From positions 1,116,001-1,180,000 of the forward strand of contig CBDDEH010000004.1 in NCBI GenBank assembly GCA_965226865.1: a DNA stretch of 64,000 bases. The letters are read 5' to 3'. Shown in pieces: positions 44,027 through 52,706 of this stretch. Position 1 is the first letter of the stretch; the number at the start of each line of letters is the position of its first letter. A model generated the notes under the pieces. It was not told where the DNA came from. It did no database searches and worked only from the letters and a program-made list of their open reading frames with translations. The translations under genes were made by a program, and so were the position numbers. Origin of the DNA: CBDDEH01 sp965226865 (lineage in GTDB: Bacteria; Chloroflexota; Dehalococcoidia; Lucifugimonadales; JAGWBF01).

Positions 44027-46516
44027 CTAGCTGACTTCTTCGTTGACGGGGTCAGAGAGACGGGACAGGGCTTCAACCAGACCCTTGTGGACGGGCTTCT
44101 TAAGGCCAGGGTCATCTTCGAGAAGCTTCGTGGCCTCGTCCCTGGCAAGCTTGAGCAGGTCCTGGTCGGACAGTCGAGCGACTCGGAAGTTGGGCAGGCC
44201 ACTCTGCCTGGTGCCGAAAACGTCTCCGGGTCCCCTCAGCTCGAGGTCGACCTCGGCAAGCTGGAACCCGTCGTGAACGCGCTCCACCGCGGACAGTCGT
44301 TCCCTGGCTTCCGGGGTTGGGTCATCGGACAAAAGCAGGCAGTAGCTCTTGTGCTCGCCACGGCCCACTCTTCCGCGGAACTGGTGAAGCTGGGCCAGGC
44401 CAAACCGGTGAGCGCCTTCCACTACCATCACCGTCGCGTTGGGTATGTCGATTCCGACTTCGACCACGGCCGTGGAGACCAGTATGTCCAACTCGCCGTC
44501 GCGGAACTGTCGCATCACCTTGTCTTTGTCTCGCGCCGCCATCCTGCCGTGAAGAAGACCCAGCCTCAGGTCGGGGAACACGTCTCGGGAAAGCCTCTCG
44601 TGCTCCTCGGTGGCAGCCCGTGCCTCGATGGCCTCGGACTCGTCGATGAGTGGGCAGATGACGAAGGCCTGGCGGCCTTCACGCACCTGCTTTCGGACGA
44701 AGCCGTGGGCGCCTTCGCGCCTGTCAGGGGGCACGAACCGGGTAAGGATCTGCTGCCTGCCGGGGGGAAGCTGGTCTATGGTCGATATGTCCAGGTCTCC
44801 ATAGAGGGTCAGCGTCAAGGTCCTTGGAATGGGAGTGGCCGACATGACCAGAACGTGGGGGCTTATGCCTCCCTTCTCCCGTAACGCGGCTCGTTGCATC
44901 ACTCCAAACCGGTGCTGCTCGTCGACCACCGCCAGGGCCAGCCGGTCCATCTCGACTCCCTCCTGGATCAGGGCATGGGTACCGACGATTATGTCCAGAA
45001 ACCCTTCCGATGCGCGCTTCAGCAGCTCGCGCCTTACCGACACTTTGGTCGAGCCGGTAAGTAGGCCCACCGAGATGGGCTTCGCGTGGGGATCGATGTA
45101 CACTGTTGTCACGTTGTCCTCTTGCACCGACCTGGCGAAGCTGGTGAGCATGTTCGATATCGTCGCGAAATGCTGCTCAGCCAGCACTTCGGTAGGTACC
45201 ATGATAGACCCTTGGTAACCTGCCGCCGCAGTGGCCAGCAAGGCCGCCAGAGCTACGACGGTCTTGCCGCTTCCGACCTCACCCTGAAGAAGGCGGTTCA
45301 TAGGCGGTGTGCCACGATTGATATCGGCCGTTACCTCACTCAGACACCGCGTTTGGGCTTCCGTAAGGCTGAAGGGCAACGAAGCCATGAATTTGTCCAC
45401 CAGGTCAGATGTGGCAGGGACGGGCACTCCATCCAGCGCCTCCTGCCATAGCATTTTGCGCATAAGGACAACAAGCTGGAGCTGAAAAAGCTCGTCGAAG
45501 GCCAAACGCCTTCGAGAGCGCTCTTGAGAAACTAAGTCGTCAGGGTAGTGGAAACTTCTGATAGCCTCTGCCAGGGGAGGGAAACTGCCCGAAACTCTGG
45601 TAGCATCGGGCAGTGGATCTTCGATGTGGGGAAGCCATTCCTCGATGGCCTGGCTAACGATTCCACGGAGCCGCCGGGGCGTTAAACCCTCTGTGAGGGG
45701 GTATACCGGAACAAGCCTGGCCGTATGTATCAGACTTTCGTGCTGGTCCAGTACCTCGAATTCGGGCGACTGGAATTGGAGCCTGTCCCTGTACAAGTCA
45801 ACTCTTCCGCTGAGAGCCACTCTGGTGTTGGGCCTGAGCACCTTGGTCAGATAGCGCCGGCCGAACCATATTACTTTTATGTTGCCCGTTTCGTCGCTGA
45901 CTACCGCCTCGGTAGCCTTGATCCGGCCTTTACCTAACGCAATCTCCCGTAGCTCCCACACGGTGGCAGCAACGGTCTGATGCTTGCCCGGCTCGAGCTG
46001 GGATATTTTCGACACCTGGGAGAAATCGTTATGCCGCCTGGGAAATAGATACAGTAGGTCACCAATGGTGGTGACTCCGAGACGGCCTAACTTGGCGGAG
46101 GTCTTGGCCTCGACGCCCTTCAGTATGGTTACCGGTGAGTCGAGGGAGCGTTCCGACTGCGTGACGCTCTTTTTTGCGGACTTCGGCCGGGTTGCAGGCT
46201 TTCGAGTGTTGGGGGTGGATTTGAGCACAGCGGAAGGGAGGGGCTGGCCTGACACCTGGAGCTTGTGTTCCAGAGTAGCCAGCCAGACCGACACCCACTC
46301 GCGTCTTTGAGAAGGTGTCAGGCTGCTATAGGATATTTTGAGCAGACCCTGGGCTTCGCCGTCTGTAAGAGCTTTGAGCTCCGCTTTCTTGGGCTCGATG
46401 AAACGGTCAAGGCCACCGATTACGGCCGTGTCGTTGTGGCCCTTGCTCTCTTCCAGCTCGAGTACCTTTTTAAAGGACTCAAGATCAAGGGGCGCGACGG
46501 TCTTTCTGCCGGTCAT
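44027..46516 (-). CDS. recG: ATP-dependent DNA helicase RecG
   Basis: Branch-migrating helicase that remodels stalled forks and Holliday junctions. Of 829 residues, the first 135 are a low-similarity extension. Then come the wedge OB domain (GVEAKTSAKLGRLGVTTIGDLLYLFPRRH) and the motor with Walker A LLQGEVGSGKT, the DEQH box (AVVDEQHRFGVMQR), MSATPIPRTL and the TRG-type end (HQFRGRVGRGEHKSYCLLLSDD). It follows degV by 35 bp on the same strand. Confidence 0.95.
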   Translation of the reverse strand: MTGRKTVAPLDLESFKKVLELEESKGHNDTAVIGGLDRFIEPKKAELKALTDGEAQGLLKISYSSLTPSQRREWVSVWLATLEHKLQVSGQPLPSAVLKSTPNTRKPATRPKSAKKSVTQSERSLDSPVTILKGVEAKTSAKLGRLGVTTIGDLLYLFPRRHNDFSQVSKISQLEPGKHQTVAATVWELREIALGKGRIKATEAVVSDETGNIKVIWFGRRYLTKVLRPNTRVALSGRVDLYRDRLQFQSPEFEVLDQHESLIHTARLVPVYPLTEGLTPRRLRGIVSQAIEEWLPHIEDPLPDATRVSGSFPPLAEAIRSFHYPDDLVSQERSRRRLAFDELFQLQLVVLMRKMLWQEALDGVPVPATSDLVDKFMASLPFSLTEAQTRCLSEVTADINRGTPPMNRLLQGEVGSGKTVVALAALLATAAAGYQGSIMVPTEVLAEQHFATISNMLTSFARSVQEDNVTTVYIDPHAKPISVGLLTGSTKVSVRRELLKRASEGFLDIIVGTHALIQEGVEMDRLALAVVDEQHRFGVMQRAALREKGGISPHVLVMSATPIPRTLTLTLYGDLDISTIDQLPPGRQQILTRFVPPDRREGAHGFVRKQVREGRQAFVICPLIDESEAIEARAATEEHERLSRDVFPDLRLGLLHGRMAARDKDKVMRQFRDGELDILVSTAVVEVGIDIPNATVMVVEGAHRFGLAQLHQFRGRVGRGEHKSYCLLLSDDPTPEARERLSAVERVHDGFQLAEVDLELRGPGDVFGTRQSGLPNFRVARLSDQDLLKLARDEATKLLEDDPGLKKPVHKGLVEALSRLSDPVNEEVS

Positions 46517-46551
46517 CTCAAGGCCAATATATCATGGGGCCAGGACCGCCG

Positions 46552-47415
46552 CTAGCTACCGGACATGAGACCGACGCCAAGCGCGTTCGGGCCGACGTAC
46601 CTTCCGACTGCCGGGCCAAACCTGGACATGATGATCTCTTCTTTTGGAACAAGATCGCTGAGCCTGTCCCCAAGAGCTTCCGCCTCGTCTGGCGAAGTAT
46701 TGTGTATTACGGCTAGTCTACGAGCGGGCTCAAGTCCTCTAACAATCTCCTCGAGTTTGTTCAACGCTTTTTGCCTGGTCCGGACCCGTTCCACCGGGTG
46801 TACTTCTCCGTCTTGCACACGCAATATAGGCTTGATACTCAGCAGGGACCCCAGGAAGGCGCTGGCCTTGCCGATTCGGCCACCCTTTTGAAGATATTCC
46901 AGGGTATCCAGCATGAACTGGCAATGGGTCAGGGGCAAACTGGCGTTGACGCCTTCCACGACCTGGTCACAAGTAGCGCCCGACTCCACCATCTCGGCAG
47001 CCTCCAAGACCACCAAGCCCAATGCCATAGAAGCCAAGTTAGAATCGATTATCTCCATGCGGCCACCGCTTGCCGCCTGGGAAGAGGCGTCGGACACGAG
47101 GGCTTCCCTGGCCTGCAGCGCCGAGTTCAAAGTGCCGCTGAGCTTGGCGGAAAGATGTATCGAGACGATGTCATGGCCCTCATCGGACAGAGCTTTGTAT
47201 ATGTTCATGAAATCCGCCACCGAGGGCTGGGATGTAGTGGGAAGATCGGAACTGGCTACCAGCCGCTCGTAAAACTCGTCTGGGCCCAGGTCCACGCCGT
47301 CCTTGAACTCCTGGTCACCAAAATAGACATAGCACGGAACGACGGTGATACCCTTGCGTTGAGCAAGGTCTGGAGGCAGATCGCAGCTGCTGTCGGTTAC
47401 TATCTTTACAGTCAT
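46552..47415 (-). CDS. DegV-family fatty-acid-binding protein
   Basis: DegV proteins bind a fatty acid and, as FakB, present it to the kinase FakA. The 287 residues contain IVTDSSCDLPPDLAQRKGITVVP, the family TSQPS motif (LPTTSQPSVADF), and GRVRTRQKALNKL-like basic residues (VERVRTRQKAL). The gene follows the FakA-like gene after 3 bp, so a FakA-FakB pair is a reasonable inference. Confidence 0.9.
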   Translation of the reverse strand: MTVKIVTDSSCDLPPDLAQRKGITVVPCYVYFGDQEFKDGVDLGPDEFYERLVASSDLPTTSQPSVADFMNIYKALSDEGHDIVSIHLSAKLSGTLNSALQAREALVSDASSQAASGGRMEIIDSNLASMALGLVVLEAAEMVESGATCDQVVEGVNASLPLTHCQFMLDTLEYLQKGGRIGKASAFLGSLLSIKPILRVQDGEVHPVERVRTRQKALNKLEEIVRGLEPARRLAVIHNTSPDEAEALGDRLSDLVPKEEIIMSRFGPAVGRYVGPNALGVGLMSGS

Positions 47416-47418
47416 GTA

Positions 47419-49134
47419 TTACTCGACCGACGCCATGTAATGATAATGGGGCTGGCCTCCGTAGACCGTCTCTACTTCCACCCCTGAAAGGCCAGTCTGT
47501 AAACGTTCCGCGGCTTCCTTGGCTTGTCCCTGGTCGATGTCCTCGCCCCAATACAAGGTCACGAGCTCGACACCTGAAGGGCCAAGCCGCCTTACGGTCT
47601 GATCGAGCACGGAGTCAGCCGATTCTCCCGCTTCCACCATGCGTCCGTCCAGGAGACCGATATATTGGCCCTCCTTGACCGACAGTCCATCGACGTTTGC
47701 GTCTTTGACCGCCCGGGTGACCTCTATCGTCTTCACGGTATCAAGTGCCCGGTTCATGGCTTCCAGGCTGGCGGCCAAATCGACCTCCGGATTGAATGCC
47801 AGCAGGGCTGCAACCCCTTGAGGGATCGTGCGGGACGGGACTACGTGCAGGGTCAACGTCCGGTCCTCGCCGGTGTCTTCGCCTGCCAAAGACACGGCCT
47901 GTTGGGCCGCAGGCACGATGTTGCGGTTATTGGGCAGCAGGATCACGTCTGTAGCCTCCACCGATTTGGCGGCATCGAGCAGGTCCTGAGTGCTGGGGTT
48001 CATGGTCTGGCCTCCACGGACAAGGGTATCACAACCCAGTTCACCGAACAGCCGCTCGAAGCCTTCTCCCCAAGCGACCGCGACGACGGAGATCTTGCGG
48101 ACTGCTTGGTCTTCTGGGTCTATTGTTGAAGCTCCGGACTTTCTTCGGTGGAAATCCACGAACTCCTCGTGTTGCTCGTCCATGTTGTCGATGCTGACCT
48201 GTTCCAGCGTTCCCAGAGAGACTGCATAGCTGACAACGGGACCCGGATCGTAGGCGTGCACATGTACCTTTACCAGGTTCTCTTCCCCCACGACCACGGT
48301 AGAACCGGCCATGGTCAAGAGCTTCTGGCGGATCTCGTCGATATCAAGCTCTTCGCCATGTATCAAAAGCTGTGTGCAATAGCCATAGAGGTCCTCTTCG
48401 GTTGCGGCCAGATACTCTTCCTGCACCACTGGCATTGTTACCAGTTGGGCAGTATCTACTGAGTCCGCGTCGCATGGAACACACAGCTCGAATTCCATGT
48501 CGTCAACGTTGTGGCCGGCCAGGAAGCAATATGCGCCTTCCAAAATCGTTACGATGCCCTGACCGCCCGCATCGACTACTCCAGCCTCCCTCAACACAGG
48601 AAGCTGAAGGGGCGTTTGTGACAGCGCAATCTTTGCCGCTTCCACACCGGTTCCCCAGACCGTAAGTACGTCGTCATGGTCACCCGCGACCTGTCCTTGG
48701 GCCGCTTCAGAAAGCTTGTGGATCACCGTGAGCATGGTGCCGTCAACCGGCTTGCCTACCGCTCTGTAAGCCGCTGTAGACGCCGACTGGAATGCCGTCG
48801 CGAGATCCGGTCCATCAAACTGGTCTTTACCGGATAGGCCCTCTGCCATGCCCTGGAAGAATTGGGACAGAATAACGCCGCTGTTACCCCTCGCGCCGAG
48901 CAGAGCACCATGGGCCATAGCGCCCACTGTGGTCCCAGCAGAGGAGGAAGGGAACTTTTGGGTTGCCTCGTTCGAGGAGCGCATAGTCAGTAGCATGTTG
49001 GTGCCGGTGTCTCCATCGGGTACTGGGAAGACATTGAGGGCGTTGATGGCGTCACGGTACCGTTCGAGACACCTGGTGCCTGCTTCGAAAGCGCCCCTAA
49101 GACTAGCTCCGTCTATGCTTGTCAATTCGGACAT
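47419..49134 (-). CDS. DAK2-domain fatty acid kinase (FakA-like)
   Basis: Kinase of 571 residues with an N-terminal DhaL/DAK2 ATP-binding domain (NALNVFPVPDGDTGTNM with the Mg-binding Asp cluster; GARGNSGVILSQFF), a middle domain and a C-terminal DegV-like part (VILLPNNRNIVPAAQQAV). Homologues phosphorylate fatty acids bound to DegV/FakB proteins for phospholipid synthesis. It starts at ATG 49134, divergent from rpmB as in many Firmicutes-type arrangements, but the usual Asp23 gene between them is missing. A minus-strand TACAAT at 49164-49159 is a likely -10. Confidence 0.9.
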   Translation of the reverse strand: MSELTSIDGASLRGAFEAGTRCLERYRDAINALNVFPVPDGDTGTNMLLTMRSSNEATQKFPSSSAGTTVGAMAHGALLGARGNSGVILSQFFQGMAEGLSGKDQFDGPDLATAFQSASTAAYRAVGKPVDGTMLTVIHKLSEAAQGQVAGDHDDVLTVWGTGVEAAKIALSQTPLQLPVLREAGVVDAGGQGIVTILEGAYCFLAGHNVDDMEFELCVPCDADSVDTAQLVTMPVVQEEYLAATEEDLYGYCTQLLIHGEELDIDEIRQKLLTMAGSTVVVGEENLVKVHVHAYDPGPVVSYAVSLGTLEQVSIDNMDEQHEEFVDFHRRKSGASTIDPEDQAVRKISVVAVAWGEGFERLFGELGCDTLVRGGQTMNPSTQDLLDAAKSVEATDVILLPNNRNIVPAAQQAVSLAGEDTGEDRTLTLHVVPSRTIPQGVAALLAFNPEVDLAASLEAMNRALDTVKTIEVTRAVKDANVDGLSVKEGQYIGLLDGRMVEAGESADSVLDQTVRRLGPSGVELVTLYWGEDIDQGQAKEAAERLQTGLSGVEVETVYGGQPHYHYMASVE

Positions 49135-49202
49135 AGCTATGTTAAGTTATGATATTGGATTGTACCTATGTCTAGCTGGGCGGCCAAACTAGAGTTGAAC
49201 CA

Positions 49203-49388
49203 TTGAAATGTGAAGTCTGCGGCAAGGTACCCATGGCAGGGAACAACGTCAGTCACTCGAAGCGACGGACGAAAACCCGATTCATGCCCAACGTACACAA
49301 ACTGACCCTGACTACTAACGGGGATTCAAAGAAGGTTAAGATCTGTACGCGCTGTTTGAGGAGTCGGCATAAAGTCGCCCGCGCTTAA
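49203..49388 (+). CDS. rpmB: 50S ribosomal protein L28
   Basis: Ribosomal protein of 61 residues: CEVCGKVPMAGNNVSHSKRR at the N-terminus and the second zinc pair CTRC followed by a basic tail. This is the zinc-binding variant of L28. The start is TTG 49203; an upstream ATG is not in frame. Its TAA overlaps the rpe TAA on the opposite strand (49385-49388 reads TTAA). Confidence 0.95.
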   Translation: MKCEVCGKVPMAGNNVSHSKRRTKTRFMPNVHKLTLTTNGDSKKVKICTRCLRSRHKVARA

Positions 49389-50065
49389 GGACTAGAAACG
49401 CCATTTATGCTGTCGCGAAGGCGTTTCATGGCGCTCTCCACCGAGTCCACTCTGTTGTAAATCGCGGAACCCACCACCAGTATCGTCGCGCCTGCCTTCA
49501 CGGCATCTGCCGCTGTCTCAGCGTTAATCCCTCCATCGACCTGGATCTCTGCCTCGTACCCCCGCTCTTTTATCAGTTCTGCCAGTTTGGCTACTTTTTC
49601 AAGCGCCTCGGGAATCAACTTCTGGCCCGCAAAGCCTGGATTGACGGTGCTTACGAGGGCGATGTCCACATAGGTAAGCACCTCCTCCATAGCGTTTAGA
49701 GGCGTTGCCGGATTTACGGCTATACCCACCTTAACGCCCTCATCCTTGACCTGATGGATAAGCCGATGGAGGTGTAGTGTGGACTCCGTATGAACGATGA
49801 CGTGGTCGGCACCTGCCTTCACAAAGTCGCTCAAGTAGCGTTCAGGCCGGTCGATCATCAGATGGACGTTTAACGGGAGGGTGGTTGCGGCCTTTATGCC
49901 TTCCACCACGACCGGTCCCATGGTGATGTTCGGCACGAGGTGGCCGTCCATGACGTCAAGGTGGAGGTAGTCTGCTCCGGCCCTCTCGGCCTCGACGGCC
50001 TGCTCCCCAAGTCGCCCAAAGTCGGCGGCCAGAATAGAGGGCGCTATCTTAACCTTAGTAGCCAA
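49385..50065 (-). CDS. rpe: ribulose-phosphate 3-epimerase
   Basis: TIM-barrel epimerase of the pentose-phosphate/Calvin pathways converting Ru5P and Xu5P. It shows KIAPSILAADFGRL, HLDVMDGHLVPNITMGP with metal-binding His and Asp, MTV-like STVNPGFAGQ and QVDGGINAETA. I chose TTG 50065, which has AAGGAGGGA 5-6 nt upstream and gives 226 residues. ATG 50080, overlapping the argH stop as ATGA, would add five residues that include that ribosome-binding site. Confidence 0.93.
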   Translation of the reverse strand: MATKVKIAPSILAADFGRLGEQAVEAERAGADYLHLDVMDGHLVPNITMGPVVVEGIKAATTLPLNVHLMIDRPERYLSDFVKAGADHVIVHTESTLHLHRLIHQVKDEGVKVGIAVNPATPLNAMEEVLTYVDIALVSTVNPGFAGQKLIPEALEKVAKLAELIKERGYEAEIQVDGGINAETAADAVKAGATILVVGSAIYNRVDSVESAMKRLRDSINGVSSP

Positions 50066-50076
50066 ACTTCCCTCCT

Positions 50077-51444
50077 TCATGCTTTGCTCCCTGAGAGAGT
50101 CGCAGAACGATGTAGCAACTTTCTGGCCTCGATTAACGATTTCTCCACCTGGCTTGGAGCGGTTCCTCCCTCGACATCGCGGTCGGCAACGGAGGACGCC
50201 GGAGTAATATTATAGACATCCTTATCGAAGAGAGGTGAGAATTTTCTGAACTCCTCCAGGGACAACTGGTCAAGGAGCTTGTCGTCAGACTGCGCATACT
50301 CACACAGCTTCGCCACGATCCCATGAGCTTCCCTGAAGGGAACCTGCTTGCTCACCAGATAGTCCGCAAGGTCCGTCGCCAGAAGATATCCTTGCCCAAC
50401 CGCCTGTGAGAGGCGCGAGGTGTTGACTTCGAGGGTCGATAACATGCCTGACATTACGCCCAGGGTGGCCATGAGGGTATCGACGGTATCGAAGGTGCTT
50501 TCCTTGTCTTCTTGGAGGTCTCTGTTGTAGGTCAACGGCAAGCCCTTAAGCACCGTTAGGATGCCAATCAGGTTGCCGTACACCCTTCCCGTCTTGCCAC
50601 GGGCCAACTCGGCGTAATCTGGGTTACGTTTTTGTGGCATGATGCTGCTTCCGGTGACGAATTCGTTCGCCAGTTTGATAAAGCCGAACTCCTGGGAAGA
50701 CCAAATGACCAGATCCTCGGCCATCCGTGACAGATGCATCATGCAAATGGCTGCGCAGGACTGGTACTCGACGAGAAAGTCCCGGTCGGCGACGGCATCC
50801 ATGCTGTTGGGGCTCACCTTGCTGAATCCCAACTCTTTCGCCAAGAAATCTCTGTCCGTCGGATAGGGGACCCCTGCCAGGGCACCACTGCCAAGGGGAA
50901 GCACGTCGGCGCGCTGCCAGCAGTCCTGGAAGCGAGCGGCGTCCCGTTCGAGCATGTGGAAGTAGGCTAACATGTGGTGGGCGAGCAGCACCGGCTGGGC
51001 CCTCTGGAGATGGGTATATCCCGGCATCACCACGTCTTTATTGGGTTCAGCCACGTCCAGCAGGGCCTTCTGCGTATCTCTGATCGCGGCTACGGTATCG
51101 CTTATGGCCTCTTTGATGTACATGCGCATGTCCGTGCACACCTGATCGTTGCGAGAACGCCCGGTGTGGAGCTTGCCCGCTACGTCAGCGCCGGCCTTGT
51201 CACAGAGGCGGGCTTCCACGTTCATGTGAATGTCCTCTAGGTCGGCGTTCCACGGGAAGGAGTCACTCTCGATCTCTTCGCGAATTGAGACGAGCCCCAT
51301 GATGATGAGCTCAGCCTCCTTGTCTGAAATAATGCCTTGTCTGGCCAGCATGCGGGCGTGGGCCACCGAACCGGCGATGTCCTGCTTGTACAGCCGCCGG
51401 TCGTAGTGAATGGAGACCGTGTAGTCTTTCCGTTTGTCGTTCAA
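50077..51444 (-). CDS. argH: argininosuccinate lyase
   Basis: Fumarase-superfamily lyase for the last step of arginine synthesis. The 455 residues include HTGRSRNDQV, TPGYTHLQ-like MPGYTHLQRAQPV and the signature GSSIMPQKRNPD with the catalytic Ser. The N-terminus lacks the common WGGRF leader and starts at TTG 51444 (NDKRKDYTVSIHYDRRLYKQD). A minus-strand TATAAT at 51467-51462 lies only about 18 bp before that start, so the mRNA leader is very short. No other arginine gene is present. Confidence 0.93.
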   Translation of the reverse strand: MNDKRKDYTVSIHYDRRLYKQDIAGSVAHARMLARQGIISDKEAELIIMGLVSIREEIESDSFPWNADLEDIHMNVEARLCDKAGADVAGKLHTGRSRNDQVCTDMRMYIKEAISDTVAAIRDTQKALLDVAEPNKDVVMPGYTHLQRAQPVLLAHHMLAYFHMLERDAARFQDCWQRADVLPLGSGALAGVPYPTDRDFLAKELGFSKVSPNSMDAVADRDFLVEYQSCAAICMMHLSRMAEDLVIWSSQEFGFIKLANEFVTGSSIMPQKRNPDYAELARGKTGRVYGNLIGILTVLKGLPLTYNRDLQEDKESTFDTVDTLMATLGVMSGMLSTLEVNTSRLSQAVGQGYLLATDLADYLVSKQVPFREAHGIVAKLCEYAQSDDKLLDQLSLEEFRKFSPLFDKDVYNITPASSVADRDVEGGTAPSQVEKSLIEARKLLHRSATLSGSKA

Positions 51445-51583
51445 CTTAAGCCCCAGCCCATATTATAAAGGATAAGTTAGGATGTGAACGCGATGACACG
51501 GAAAGACGTTCTTACAGGATTGGATGCGGTCTCGGAAACCTCTGGAAGGACGAGGAAGTTCTCGATGCCGCCATACTCGCAAC

Positions 51584-51632
51584 GTGGCGAGAGCGGGGGT
51601 ACCACTGACCGGGCGTTCCCCGCTCTCGCCAC
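51584..51632 (-). terminator. perfect 15-bp inverted repeat after the RTX gene
   Basis: GTGGCGAGAGCGGGG (51584-51598) and CCCCGCTCTCGCCAC (51618-51632) pair without mismatch across 19 nt, 13 bp beyond the RTX stop. No T run follows on either strand, so it may act with a factor or protect the mRNA 3' end. Confidence 0.5.
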
Positions 51633-51644
51633 AATATGCGCCCT

Positions 51645-52317
51645 TTATGGGATGTTTACCTGTATCTCGCAGTCCGGATCGGCAGTGTCGTTCTCCGGGC
51701 TTCCGTCGAAGTTGGCTCCGCCATGGCCGATATCGGACCCAGGCCCGCAGAACAGATCATCATCATCGGGCCCTCCAAACAGAATGTCATCTCCGTCGTC
51801 GCCCCTCAAGATGTCGTTTTGGGGGCCGCCATGGATGTAGTCATGGCCAGCGCCACCTGCTATCCTGTCGGTCTCCGTACCACCAAATATGACATCATCG
51901 TCTGGGCCACCCAGGATTTTGTCCCAGCCTTGTGCCCCTTTGATGAAGTCCATACCTTCGCCGCCGCTTATCATGTCTGGTCCGGCACCGCCGTTGATCC
52001 AGTCATTCCCAGGGCCACCCAGGATGATGTCGAGGCCCCCCCTGACCGCAGATCGTGTCGTTGCCTCCATAGCCGATGATCGTATCGCCACCAGAGAAGC
52101 CTTGGATCACGTCATCTCCAGGCGTTCCCACCAGAAAATCGTTTGCGGCTGTACCTACGATGGTCGCAGCTAGTCCGTTGCACATAGCTACCTCTGCCTG
52201 GACGTCGTCACCCGCGTCCTCGCCGGCAGCAAAAGTGTTCACTCCAATCGCCATAAAGGCGACCGCCGCTATGAGGATAGGAAACACTATACCTAGGAAT
52301 CTCAACCTTCTTCTCAT
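51645..52317 (-). pseudogene. secreted RTX (hemolysin-type Ca-binding repeat) protein, frameshifted at a 7-G run
   Basis: ATG 52317, behind AAGGAGGATGAA, opens a signal peptide (FLGIVFPILIAAVAFMAIG) followed by the first calcium-binding nonapeptides (GTPGDDVIQGFSGGDTIIGYGGNDTICGQGG). At the G7 run (52042-52036 on the minus strand) this frame leaves the pattern and stops. Another frame continues it as LDIILGGPGNDWINGGAGPDMISGGEG through nine or so repeats to CEIQVNIP at 51645. With six Gs the gene would encode about 224 residues. The repeats form a calcium-dependent parallel beta roll; there is no toxin or enzyme domain. The IS element ends 30 bp upstream. Confidence 0.75.
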
Positions 52318-52421
52318 TTCATCCTCCTTATTCCGAATTGATTGAGGTGGACCCCAAAATTCGGACAGGTGGCTAAGAGAGAGTCCCACTCCTAAAATAG
52401 GACGGAAACAAGGAGCAGGAC

Positions 52422-52706
52422 ATGAAGCAAACACGTAAGAAGCACAGCCCAGTCTTCAAGGCCAAAGTGGCTTTGGCCGCGCTCCAAGGGGAGCACACCA
52501 TTGCAGAGCTGGCCAGCCGGTTTGAAGTCCACCCGAGCCAGATCCATGCCTGGAAGAAGGCCTTGACTCAGGGGGCGCCGCACCTCTTTGAAAATGGTGC
52601 TGGACGCCAGGAGAAGGACCAAGAGGTCCTCACTGCCCAGCTCTACCAACAGATTGGGCAGCTCAAGGTGGAACGGGATTTTTTGTCACGGAGCTTCGGG
52701 TTGTGA
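52422..52706 (+). CDS. IS3-family transposase OrfA
   Basis: The 94 residues are a helix-turn-helix (HSPVFKAKVALAALQGEHTIAELASRFEVHPSQIHAWKK) plus a leucine-zipper-type C-terminus (VLTAQLYQQIGQLKVERDFL), as in IS911/IS3 OrfA. Near its end the mRNA reads T TTT TTG (52679-52685), a heptamer that allows -1 slippage into the orfB frame, which is open there. The stop overlaps the orfB GTG as GTGA, so reinitiation is also possible. Confidence 0.92.
   Translation: MKQTRKKHSPVFKAKVALAALQGEHTIAELASRFEVHPSQIHAWKKALTQGAPHLFENGAGRQEKDQEVLTAQLYQQIGQLKVERDFLSRSFGL

Noticed and set aside
51459..51461. ATG directly after the argH TATAAT as an alternative argH start
   Set aside because: It is out of frame with argH (17 bases from the TTG start).
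51484..52173. Plus-strand frames opposite the RTX gene
   Set aside because: They mirror the repeated GGxGxD codons on the other strand and have no independent signals.
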